Assembly: GCA_964639525.1 (NCBI GenBank)
Contig: CAZXDS010000186.1
Location: 1-6,361 of the forward strand
Length of the DNA: 6,361 nucleotides
DNA from: CAZXDS01 sp964639525
GTDB taxonomy: Bacteria; Bacteroidota; Ignavibacteria; Ignavibacteriales; Melioribacteraceae
Reading direction: 5' to 3'
The notes beneath the pieces were generated by a model. It ran no database searches. It worked only from the letters and a program-made list of their open reading frames with translations, and was not told the DNA's origin. Position numbers and translations under genes: made by a program. This document shows, piece by piece, positions 1 through 5,942 of the stretch (position 1 is the stretch's first letter; each line of letters opens with the position of its first letter).

Positions 1-451
1 CAATCGCCATTTGCTTGCCCGGCATTGCATCTAATGTAAACCTTGCTGCAACTTCTGAAATTCTTCCGGAACCTTTTACGATAACAATAAATTGAATAAT
101 CAATAAGATTAAGAAAATAATAAACCCGACAACATAACTGCCGCCTACAACAAATGAACCAAATGTTTCAATTACCTGTCCTGCATATCCGTTTAAAAGA
201 ATTAATCTTGTTGAACTAATGTTAAGGGACAGGCGGAAAAGCGTAAGCATTAATAACATTCCCGGATAAACTGATATTTCCAAAGGGGATTTTATATACA
301 GAGAAACTATCAAAACTAAAAGTGCAAGGGAGATGTTAATTGCCAGCAAAAAATCTAGCAAATACGTGGGCAGCGGAATAATCATCAGCCCAAGAATAAA
401 AATCATTCCAACGGAAAGAAGTATATCGGTATTTTTAAAAATATTTTTCAT
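1..451 (-). CDS. flhA: Flagellar biosynthesis protein FlhA, N-terminal part (runs off the window)
   Basis: FlhA forms the nonameric ring of the flagellar type III export apparatus, with a membrane channel and a cytoplasmic substrate-docking domain. My translation from the ATG at 451 gives about 150 open codons to the window edge. Hydrophobic segments lie at roughly residues 10-30, 32-52 and 100-126, and the FHIPEP-family signature follows at about 129-150 (GRISEVAARF, then LDAMPGKQMAI). The family is about 690 residues long, so the remaining membrane helices and the whole cytoplasmic domain lie outside the window. The start directly abuts the flhB stop (TAGATG, no gap). Only a loose purine run (GAGAAAAAG) lies upstream, so translation is probably coupled to flhB. 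It is the last visible gene of the operon. Identity is very secure from the signature and the position after flhB; only the truncation limits the call. Confidence 0.97.
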   Translation of the reverse strand, partial: MKNIFKNTDILLSVGMIFILGLMIIPLPTYLLDFLLAINISLALLVLIVSLYIKSPLEISVYPGMLLMLTLFRLSLNISSTRLILLNGYAGQVIETFGSFVVGGSYVVGFIIFLILLIIQFIVIVKGSGRISEVAARFTLDAMPGKQMAI

Positions 452-1537
452 CTATACGATACTTTTTCTCGTTTTTTTATCTTTTAATTTATAAATGTAT
501 GCTAATATTTTGGCAACAGCTTCAAATAGTTTTGATGGGATTTCTTCCCCGACTTCACATGCGGCATATAAAGCTCGTGCAAGCATTACATCTTCATGCA
601 GCGGAATTCCGTTTTCTTTTGCAATCTCTTTGATTTTCCGAGCCATTAAATCCGCGCCCTTTGCTACAACAACCGGCGCCGTTGAACCACCCATTTTATA
701 CTTTAGAGCAACTGCAAAGTGAGTAGGATTTGTAATCACAACATCAGCTTTAGGAACTTCCTGCATCATTCTTTTTTGAGCCATTTCCATCTGCTTCCCT
801 TTAATATGGCTTTTTACGAGAGGATCTCCTTCGGTTTGTTTGAATTCATCTTTTACTTCCTGCTTTGTCATTTTTTGATCTTTTTTAAACTTGTGCTTTT
901 GAAAAGCGAAATCACCCATAGCTATTAGTGAAAAAACGAGTGAAATTTTCCAAATAAAACCGAAAGATGTATCAATCATAAACGATAATATTTGACCAAC
1001 AGTAAAATCAACCAAACCGATTGATTTAATAATTAAGTCAGGTAAAATAATATATATAAGCCACCCTATTACTGTAAGTTTAAATATCGATTTAAATGTT
1101 TCCATAGCAGCTTGGGCAGAAAAGAATTTACTTTTTATTCCTTCAAGCGGATTAATTTTTGATAATTTTGGTTCCATAGCTTCGGGTGTAAATTTAAATC
1201 CGGTTTGCCCATATCCGGCTGCAAAAGAGACTAATATTAATCCAATTACCATTGGAAAAAGAGTTACCGTAAAAGACAGAAAACCTTTCCAAGCATAAAT
1301 TTTTACAAGATTCATATTTAGCTGTAATGTATCTAACGAACCAAAAATAAATTTCGATAAATCAGCAATGTGTCCTGCAATTAATCCACGAAACATATAC
1401 AGCAGCACAAAACCGGAAAAAAATATTGCCAATGAATTAATTTCCATACTTTTGGCAACTTGTCCTTTTTTCCGAGAGTCGTCTAACTTTTTACCGGTTG
1501 CTTCTTCGGTTTTATCCTGGCCGCTGTTATCTGCCAT
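452..1537 (-). CDS. flhB: Flagellar export switch protein FlhB
   Basis: FlhB is the export-apparatus membrane protein that switches substrate class from rod/hook to filament proteins. The 361-residue product has the normal family length. It opens with the typical charged N-terminus (DKTEEATGKKLDDSRKKGQ, about residues 8-26). Hydrophobic segments follow at about 34-52, 85-108, 152-172 and 183-207, then a basic linker (about 212-260). The autocleavage motif NPTH lies at residues 270-273 (bases 730-719), followed by the conserved C-terminal domain (HFAVALKY, GIPLHEDVMLARALY). All four NPTH residues are intact, so self-cleavage between N270 and P271 is expected. The gene begins one base after the fliR stop. 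A weak GGGA lies 7 nt upstream of the ATG, inside the end of fliR. Its stop abuts the flhA start. Nothing in the protein looks unusual. Confidence 0.98.
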   Translation of the reverse strand: MADNSGQDKTEEATGKKLDDSRKKGQVAKSMEINSLAIFFSGFVLLYMFRGLIAGHIADLSKFIFGSLDTLQLNMNLVKIYAWKGFLSFTVTLFPMVIGLILVSFAAGYGQTGFKFTPEAMEPKLSKINPLEGIKSKFFSAQAAMETFKSIFKLTVIGWLIYIILPDLIIKSIGLVDFTVGQILSFMIDTSFGFIWKISLVFSLIAMGDFAFQKHKFKKDQKMTKQEVKDEFKQTEGDPLVKSHIKGKQMEMAQKRMMQEVPKADVVITNPTHFAVALKYKMGGSTAPVVVAKGADLMARKIKEIAKENGIPLHEDVMLARALYAACEVGEEIPSKLFEAVAKILAYIYKLKDKKTRKSIV

Positions 1538-1538
1538 T

Positions 1539-2312
1539 TTATAGTCCCATATTCTGTATCATTATTAAAATTTTATCTTCATAATTGAGCAAAATATCCC
1601 TTATCACGTAAACATAAACAGGAATAATAAAAACAATGAGCACAAGTCCGAGCTCTATTTTTAATGGCTGTACTACAAAAAACACATTCATCTGCGGAAT
1701 AACTCTTGCTATAATTCCGGCTCCAACATCTACCAAAAAAAACGACACCAAAATTGGAGACGAAATTTTAATTGCGAGAATAAATATTCCTGCCGAATAT
1801 TTTCCCAATAATTTAAATACCGCTTCATTAACAGGGTAAAATCCCACCGGAATTATTTTGAACGAATACCCAATTGATTGCACAACAAAATGCTGCCCGT
1901 TCATCACAACAAAAACTAGAATTCCTATTATCAATAAAGCTTGACCTACAATATTGGATTGTGAATCCGTAGTTGGATCAAACATTTGTGCTATCATCAA
2001 TCCCATATCGTAACCAAGCAGTAATCCGGCGAATGAAATTCCGTAAAACACAAAATTCATTGCAAACCCAATTATTATACCAACCATCATTTCTTTTAAA
2101 CCGACAACCGCAAGCATCATTAAATTATCATTTAAAGCAGCATCTACATTAGGCACCATAAAAAAAAGTATATATGTAATTAAAATTGTTAAAAGTAATT
2201 TTGCACGATTAGGAATTGCCCGCATATTAAATATTGGTGCGGTAAAAATTATTCCTGATACTCTTAAAGCAATTAAAAGACCTTTAACAAATGAGGAAAC
2301 GAGAATTTCCAT
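1539..2312 (-). CDS. fliR: Flagellar export gate protein FliR
   Basis: FliR is an integral membrane component of the type III export gate and assembles with FliP and FliQ in a helical pore; in known systems the ratio is about five FliP, four FliQ and one FliR. The 257-residue product has the expected length and several hydrophobic segments. Conserved FliR blocks are visible: GLMIAQMFDPTTDSQSN at about 104-120, and VSFFLVDVGAGIIARVIPQ with MNVFFVVQPLKI at about 189-219. The ATG at 2312 overlaps the fliQ stop by one base (TAATG). No Shine-Dalgarno sequence is visible. Instead, an RNA hairpin formed by the last codons of fliQ abuts the start, which suggests that fliR translation depends on ribosomes arriving from fliQ (inference). 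flhB follows after a 1-nt gap. Confidence 0.97.
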   Translation of the reverse strand: MEILVSSFVKGLLIALRVSGIIFTAPIFNMRAIPNRAKLLLTILITYILFFMVPNVDAALNDNLMMLAVVGLKEMMVGIIIGFAMNFVFYGISFAGLLLGYDMGLMIAQMFDPTTDSQSNIVGQALLIIGILVFVVMNGQHFVVQSIGYSFKIIPVGFYPVNEAVFKLLGKYSAGIFILAIKISSPILVSFFLVDVGAGIIARVIPQMNVFFVVQPLKIELGLVLIVFIIPVYVYVIRDILLNYEDKILIMIQNMGL

Positions 2313-2581
2313 TATTTTACCAATGTTTCAAACATTGTAAATATTTTAATAGTCATTGTAATTATTTTATCGGCAATAAACGGAAGTAATAAAATCACTG
2401 AAATACCCGTGATAAATATTTTTGGCACAAATGTTAAAGTCATTTCCTGAATTGATGTTGCCGCCTGAAATATTGAAATAAAAATTCCAATAATTAAAGA
2501 AGTGCCGAGAATTGGCAGTAGCACAATCATTATTGTATAAAATACTTCTGTTAATAAAGATATAACCAAATCAATTGTCAT
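2312..2581 (-). CDS. fliQ: Flagellar export gate protein FliQ
   Basis: FliQ is a small two-helix membrane protein of the export gate. I place the start at the ATG at 2581, giving 89 residues, the usual family length. The open frame extends upstream to 2623, but that would add 14 residues (MEFNYWIISEEFFV) that do not resemble FliQ and overlap fliP by 43 nt. The ATG at 2581 overlaps the fliP stop by one base (TAATG). It also has the strongest ribosome site in the operon, GAGGAG at 2596-2591 with a 9-nt spacer. From the chosen start, hydrophobic helices span about 14-37 and 54-71. The conserved block FQAATSIQEMTLTFVPKI is at about 38-55. The 3' end encodes the hairpin that abuts the fliR start. 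Confidence 0.96.
   Translation of the reverse strand: MTIDLVISLLTEVFYTIMIVLLPILGTSLIIGIFISIFQAATSIQEMTLTFVPKIFITGISVILLLPFIADKIITMTIKIFTMFETLVK
2316..2341 (-). promoter_or_regulatory. RNA hairpin at the fliQ end abutting the fliR start codon
   Basis: On the minus-strand RNA, UUUAC plus AAUGUUU pairs with AAACAUU plus GUAAA. This gives 12 base pairs interrupted by a single bulged G, and the two inner 7-nt arms are separated by one base, so in practice the loop is slightly larger. The DNA core is a perfect interrupted palindrome, CAATGTTT-C-AAACATTG (2321-2337). It lies within the last codons of fliQ (encoding roughly IFTMFETLVK) and ends 3 nt before the fliR ATG at 2312. A ribosome translating fliQ would have to melt it to reach the stop. 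A role in coupling or limiting fliR translation is therefore plausible, but it is inference. The structure could also be chance in AT-rich coding sequence. Confidence 0.5.
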
Positions 2582-3342
2582 TACGAAAAACTCCTCACTA
2601 ATGATCCAATAATTAAATTCCACCCGTCTACCAGAACAAACAGCAAAATTTTAAATGGCAATGATACAAGCATTGGCGGCAACATCATCATTCCCATTGA
2701 CATTAAAATACTTGAAACTATCATATCTATCATCAAAAAAGGCAAAAACAAGAAAAATCCTATCACAAAACCGGCTCTCAGTTCACTTAAAACAAAAGCG
2801 GGTATTAGAATTGAACTTGGCAAATCTGCCGGGGAATTCGGGCGATTTAGTTTTGCGAAATTGATAAATACTTCAAGGTCTTCATTACGAACATTTCTTA
2901 GCATAAATCCTCGTATAGGCTCCATTCCCGCTGTAAATGCCGAATCAATAGAAATCTTTTTTTCCATATAAGGTTTTACTGCATTTTCATTCACTTTTGT
3001 AATTGTAGGCGACATTATAAAAAAAGTTAAAAAAAGTGCTATTCCTGCCAGCAACTGATTTGGAGGCATTGTCATTGTTCCCATTGCTTGCCTTAAAAAA
3101 CTAAGAACAATAATCAGTCTTAAATAAGAAGTCATCATTATCATTATCGATGGGGCTAATGATAAAACGGTTAGCAACAGCAGTAACTGTAAAGTGGTTG
3201 AAACATCTTTGGGATTTGATGATGAACCAAAATCAATTTTAAAATTTGGAATTGTAACTGTCTGACTCTGCTGGGCAAACATAGTTCCGGCAATACCAAA
3301 AAATATAATCACTAAAAACAATATCATCATTTTATGTTTCAT
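2581..3342 (-). CDS. fliP: Flagellar export gate protein FliP
   Basis: FliP is the main pore-forming subunit of the flagellar export gate in the inner membrane. The 253-residue product has a cleavable-type signal peptide, as expected for FliP: basic MKHK, a hydrophobic core to about residue 20, and a likely cut after TMFA (about residue 23). Conserved blocks are present: SYLRLIIVLSFLRQAMG at about 72-88, PPNQLLAGIALF at about 93-104, and the family signature PAFVLSELRAGFVIGFFLF at about 181-199, running into LPFLMIDMIVSSILMSMGM (about 200-218). Hydrophobic helices lie at about 50-70, 98-112, 190-217 and 228-248. The ATG at 3342 overlaps the fliO stop by 4 nt (ATGA), with only a weak GAG-rich site upstream. 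The stop overlaps the fliQ start by one base. Confidence 0.98.
   Translation of the reverse strand: MKHKMMILFLVIIFFGIAGTMFAQQSQTVTIPNFKIDFGSSSNPKDVSTTLQLLLLLTVLSLAPSIMIMMTSYLRLIIVLSFLRQAMGTMTMPPNQLLAGIALFLTFFIMSPTITKVNENAVKPYMEKKISIDSAFTAGMEPIRGFMLRNVRNEDLEVFINFAKLNRPNSPADLPSSILIPAFVLSELRAGFVIGFFLFLPFLMIDMIVSSILMSMGMMMLPPMLVSLPFKILLFVLVDGWNLIIGSLVRSFS
2591..2596 (-). promoter_or_regulatory. Ribosome binding site that decides the fliQ start
   Basis: GAGGAG on the minus strand lies 9 nt upstream of the ATG at 2581 and inside the 3' end of fliP. It is the best anti-SD match at any start in this operon. It shows that this organism uses Shine-Dalgarno initiation at least sometimes, and it rules in favour of the 89-residue FliQ rather than the longer frame beginning at 2623. 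Confidence 0.8.
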
Positions 3343-3683
3343 TTACCGCTCATATTATTTTTTAACATTTTTAAAAATTCAAATCCTTTTTTTGTTTTGT
3401 TTTCATTTTCAAAATCTTCATCGGTAACATCTTCAAGTTTATCAATTAAGTTTATCGCATTATCGCTAATTCCAAGCACAAAATATTTGTTATGTATTTT
3501 TACAATCGAAATAAATTTTTTGGGCATCAGCGGCTGAGTGGTTAGTACATTTATACTCATACTGCCCAAACTTGAATTCCCTTGCTTAAATAAATATTTT
3601 TTAACCAAAAAAAGGAGTGAATACATCACTCCAATCAAAATAATAAGAACAACGAAAATATATGCAATATCTGATAATTCCAT
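3339..3683 (-). CDS. fliO: Flagellar biosynthetic protein FliO
   Basis: FliO helps FliP assemble into its ring and is not itself part of the finished gate. The 114-residue product has the family layout. A short N-terminus leads to a single transmembrane helix (about 7-28) and a basic VKKYLFK stop-transfer. A small beta-rich cytoplasmic domain follows, with the characteristic blocks LMPKKFISIVKI (about 52-63) and KYFVLGISDNAINLI (about 66-80). The tail is charged. FliO is poorly conserved, so the position between fliN and fliP supports the call as much as the motifs do. The ATG at 3683 overlaps the fliN stop by one base (TAATG); an AGGG lies 8 nt upstream. The stop overlaps the fliP start by 4 nt. 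Confidence 0.93.
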   Translation of the reverse strand: MELSDIAYIFVVLIILIGVMYSLLFLVKKYLFKQGNSSLGSMSINVLTTQPLMPKKFISIVKIHNKYFVLGISDNAINLIDKLEDVTDEDFENENKTKKGFEFLKMLKNNMSGK

Positions 3684-4108
3684 TATTGCAACCCTAAAAG
3701 ACGGTTTTCAGTATCAATTAAATTAGTTACACGAATTCCAAAATGTTTATCTATTACAACTACTTCACCTTCAGCAATTTTTTTATTATTCACATAAACA
3801 TCAACAGGCTCACTTGCTAACTTTTCCAATTCAATAACATAACCACGTTCTAACTCAAGAATATCTTTAATTTCCATTTTTGTTCTACCGAGTTCTATGT
3901 AAACGTTAAGCTGTAAGTCCTGAAGAAAATCTAACTTTTCGTCTCCGGCAACAGATGTTTTTAATGATTCGTCAAATTCAGGAAAATCTGCAAATTTACC
4001 TAATTCACCGCTTGAGGCGCCATCGGTACCGCCATTTCCGTTTGCAGCGTTAGCAATATTTTCAGCTTCATTTGCACTATTTTCAATATCGTTTATATTA
4101 TCCGGCAT
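3683..4108 (-). CDS. fliN: Flagellar motor switch protein FliN
   Basis: FliN forms the bottom of the C-ring with FliM and helps dock export substrates. The 141-residue product has a C-terminal SpoA (SPOA) domain at about residues 62-136: FLQDLQLNVYIELGRTKM, then DILELERGYVIELEKLASEP, then VDVYVNNKKIAEGEVVVID with FGIRVTNLI. The first 60 residues are an acidic, Asn/Ala/Gly-rich linker (NEAENIANAANGNGG) that looks disordered. It has no CheC phosphatase domain, so it is FliN and not the longer FliY found in some Gram-positives with the same gene order. The start at 4108 follows the fliM stop by 6 nt. GGAG, read from the end of fliM (4121-4118), sits 9 nt upstream. The stop overlaps fliO by one base. 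Confidence 0.96.
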   Translation of the reverse strand: MPDNINDIENSANEAENIANAANGNGGTDGASSGELGKFADFPEFDESLKTSVAGDEKLDFLQDLQLNVYIELGRTKMEIKDILELERGYVIELEKLASEPVDVYVNNKKIAEGEVVVIDKHFGIRVTNLIDTENRLLGLQ

Positions 4109-4114
4109 AATTCT

Positions 4115-5098
4115 TTACTCCATTATTTCAATTTTTTTTGTTACTTTAACTGCTTTATGTCCGTTTACATTTCCGGTTGAGCCTTTGAATAAAACCTTTT
4201 GGTTAACCTTAACGTCAACTTCATCGCCAACTTTTTTATCAAGAATTATCACATCCCCGTTTTGCAATTCCATTACTTGTTTAAATGACAAAAGGGCTTT
4301 CCCAAACATCACTGAAATTCCTAATTCTGTTTCAGCAAGATGTTGCTTAATAATGTTTTTTGCAGATGTTCCGCCGTGATATTTTACAGGACGGATAGTT
4401 GACGTATTTTGGTTCGATAATTTTTGAAGAATAGAGTCAAAAGCATAAGTTGCAAAACAGACATTCATTAAATATGATTGGTCTCCGATGAATAATTCTA
4501 AAGTTACAAGCAACACAGATTCACTTTGGGAAGTAATTTGTGCAAAATCAATATCGGGTTCAAATCTATCAATGCTAAATTCAAAATCGTCAATTATTTG
4601 CCAGGCTTTCCGTAAATCTTTCATCACTCTTGATACAACTTCAACAAGGACTTTTTGTTCAATTGGGGTAATAATTTTTGATTTTTTAGAACCGCTTCCG
4701 CCGCCGCCTAACAATCTATCTACAAGAGTGAAAGCCAGTTCGGTAGAGAGTTCCAATATTCCTTTTATGTCAGTATGTTCAATTCCAAAAGTATAAAGAC
4801 AAGCAGGATTTGAAACTGACAATACATATTCAGAGTAGTAAATCTGGTCAACTGATATTACATTAATGTTGATTATTGATTGGAGCTTATTCATCAAAAA
4901 AGAACTAAAAGATTCTGAAAAGTTTTCGTGAATATTTCTTATTGTTCTAATTTGATTTTTTGAGATTCTGTTTGGCAACCGAAAATCAAATGGGACTGCT
5001 TCTCTATTTACTTCGGAAGAAGAACCGCTTTCGGTCTCTCCTGTCTGCATATTATTCAGCAGTTGATCTATCTCTTGTTGTGAAAGTACTTCTGCCAT
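4115..5098 (-). CDS. fliM: Flagellar motor switch protein FliM
   Basis: FliM is the C-ring protein that binds phosphorylated CheY and sets the direction of rotation. The 327-residue product shows the full family architecture. The CheY-binding N-terminal peptide LSQQEIDQLL is at about 5-14. A flexible Ser/Glu linker follows, then the CheC-like middle domain from about 36 (FDFRLPNRISKNQIRTIRNI). That domain contains a glycine run GGGG at about 131-134, matching the GGxG loop that contacts FliG. A C-terminal SpoA domain runs from about 250 to 325 (AETELGISVMFGKALLSFK, GDVIILDKKVGDEVDVKV). The intact CheY-binding peptide implies chemotactic control of the motor, although no cheY is present here. 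The ATG at 5098 follows the fliL stop by one base with no clear Shine-Dalgarno, so coupling to fliL is likely. Confidence 0.98.
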   Translation of the reverse strand: MAEVLSQQEIDQLLNNMQTGETESGSSSEVNREAVPFDFRLPNRISKNQIRTIRNIHENFSESFSSFLMNKLQSIININVISVDQIYYSEYVLSVSNPACLYTFGIEHTDIKGILELSTELAFTLVDRLLGGGGSGSKKSKIITPIEQKVLVEVVSRVMKDLRKAWQIIDDFEFSIDRFEPDIDFAQITSQSESVLLVTLELFIGDQSYLMNVCFATYAFDSILQKLSNQNTSTIRPVKYHGGTSAKNIIKQHLAETELGISVMFGKALLSFKQVMELQNGDVIILDKKVGDEVDVKVNQKVLFKGSTGNVNGHKAVKVTKKIEIME

Positions 5099-5099
5099 T

Positions 5100-5654
5100 T
5101 TAGTTTACAATGTATTTACTGAAATAAATATTATTTACTTTAATTTCCTTCATCAATTTTTTAATACTTGCTTCAAGGGTCTTCTTAAACTCTTCTTTAA
5201 AAGATGTTGCCGTTAATTCATCCAAAGTTTTTGAGGATAAATAATTCAAAAGAAGGTCTTTAATTATTATTGATCTCTCTTCGAGCAATTTTTGATGTTC
5301 CGGAGTATCTACATCAATTCCTAAATTAACCATCAAATAATGCTGACCGCCGGAATTTTTGGGATTTACAATTACATCATTAATAGGGACAATAAAAGCT
5401 CCTGCTTCACTTCCGCCTCCTGCTGCTTCCTTCGGTAATTCAGCAGTTAAAGTTGAATCTGCTGTATTTCCTTTATTACTTGCAGGCTGCAATTTGCTTA
5501 TAAGCATATTAGCCGTAATAAAATAAACTGCAACTAATTGCACAATAAATAATGGAAGACCTATTAAAAGAATTTTAATGTTAAATCCTTTTTTCTTTTC
5601 TTCACCGGTCGATTTTTCCGCTTCTGCCGGTAATTTTTCTGGTTCTTTTGCCAT
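5100..5654 (-). CDS. fliL: Flagellar basal body-associated protein FliL
   Basis: FliL is a single-pass inner-membrane protein that surrounds or supports the MotA/MotB stator. I choose the ATG at 5654 (184 residues). A TTG at 5666 would add four residues (MIEK), but it has no ribosome site and would leave only about a 15-nt leader from the proposed sigma-54 promoter. From the chosen ATG there is a charged cytoplasmic N-terminus rich in Glu/Lys, a transmembrane helix at about 25-53, and a Ser/Gly/Ala-rich linker. The periplasmic FliL domain follows at about 85-184, with FIVPINDVIVNPKN, YLMVNLGIDVDTPEH, ERSIIIKDLLLNYLSSKT and a final NNIYFSKYIVN. The family is divergent, but the layout and the position directly before fliM are typical. 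It is the first gene of the operon and carries the promoter signals upstream. Confidence 0.95.
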   Translation of the reverse strand: MAKEPEKLPAEAEKSTGEEKKKGFNIKILLIGLPLFIVQLVAVYFITANMLISKLQPASNKGNTADSTLTAELPKEAAGGGSEAGAFIVPINDVIVNPKNSGGQHYLMVNLGIDVDTPEHQKLLEERSIIIKDLLLNYLSSKTLDELTATSFKEEFKKTLEASIKKLMKEIKVNNIYFSKYIVN

Positions 5655-5692
5655 TTTCTCTATCAAATAATTTTATATTTTGATTTTATGTT

Positions 5693-5708
5693 TCAATTGA
5701 TGTGCCAG
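5693..5708 (-). promoter_or_regulatory. Candidate sigma-54 (RpoN) promoter of the fliL operon
   Basis: The minus strand reads CTGGCACATCAATTGA from 5708 to 5693. Against the sigma-54 consensus YTGGCACG-N4-TTGCW, the -24 half is essentially perfect (CTGGCAC) and the -12 half is TTGAA. The GG-N10-GC spacing is kept, with A in place of the usually conserved -12 C. If used, transcription would start near 5681, giving a leader of about 27 nt before the fliL ATG. Flagellar operons in many bacteria use sigma-54 with an enhancer-binding regulator. The position is ideal; the -12 deviation is the main doubt. Confidence 0.6.
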
Positions 5709-5717
5709 TAATTTTCG

Positions 5718-5760
5718 GTTAAACAATGTCTTTTTTCTCTTTATTTCGACATATTTTAAC
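5718..5760 (-). promoter_or_regulatory. Inverted-repeat candidate operator upstream of the fliL promoter
   Basis: Two 13-nt arms face each other: GTTAAACAATGTC (5718-5730) and GACATATTTTAAC (5748-5760). They pair at 11 of 13 positions, with a 17-nt spacer. The arm centres are 30 bp apart, close to three helical turns, and the dyad centre lies about 58 bp upstream of the start site predicted from the sigma-54-like promoter. This suits a dimeric DNA-binding regulator such as an enhancer-binding protein, but the protein is unknown and the function is inferred from position only. Confidence 0.4.
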
Positions 5761-5896
5761 AAGGGCATCTATTCCTAATGGCTAATATTATACATTTGAC
5801 GAATAGTGAATTTGGCGAGGGAAGTAATGCTGCTTGAATAGAATTATTTTGCTTTTCTCTCTTATAAGGGATAATAATTTATCATGCTACAAACAA

Positions 5897-5922
5897 GACC
5901 GATTTGTTTTAACAAATCAGCC
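5897..5922 (-). terminator. Hairpin, possible weak terminator
   Basis: On the minus-strand RNA, GGCUGAUUUG pairs with CAAAUCGGUC around a UUAAAA loop: 10 pairs, two of them G-U. UUGUUUG follows, a poor U-tract. On the plus strand only the inner 8 bp (GATTTGTT/AACAAATC) pair, followed by AGCC and a T-rich stretch. The wobble pairs favour minus-strand RNA. It may be a second, weak stop signal for the T9SS-tail gene, or simply a stable leader structure. There is no plus-strand gene for it to terminate. Confidence 0.35.
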
Positions 5923-5942
5923 TTTTAATTTTTAACTGTTTA

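Noticed and set aside
495..928. Plus-strand open frames inside flhB, and similar ones within fliR, fliP, fliO and fliM
   Set aside because: They are antisense shadows of strongly conserved flagellar genes and show no family resemblance of their own.
2582..2623. Upstream extension of FliQ to a start at 2623 (14 extra residues)
   Set aside because: The extension does not resemble FliQ, overlaps fliP coding sequence, and the ATG at 2581 has a strong GAGGAG site and gives the usual 89-residue length.
5655..5666. TTG start for FliL at 5666
   Set aside because: No ribosome site precedes it, and the nearby ATG at 5654 is in frame and better placed relative to the proposed promoter.
5711..5745. Sigma-28-like flagellar promoter (TAAA ... 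ACCGAAAA) upstream of fliL
   Set aside because: The spacer between the two blocks is about 20 nt instead of about 15, and the -10 block is imperfect; the sigma-54-like site next to it fits much better.
5778..5837. Plus-strand 19-codon frame starting ATGGCTAATATT
   Set aside because: Too short, no close ribosome site, no neighbour in the same orientation and no recognisable family; it is indistinguishable from chance.
5842..5879. AATTATT/AATAATT inverted repeat
   Set aside because: Seven A/T-only bases per arm with a long spacer are expected by chance at this base composition.
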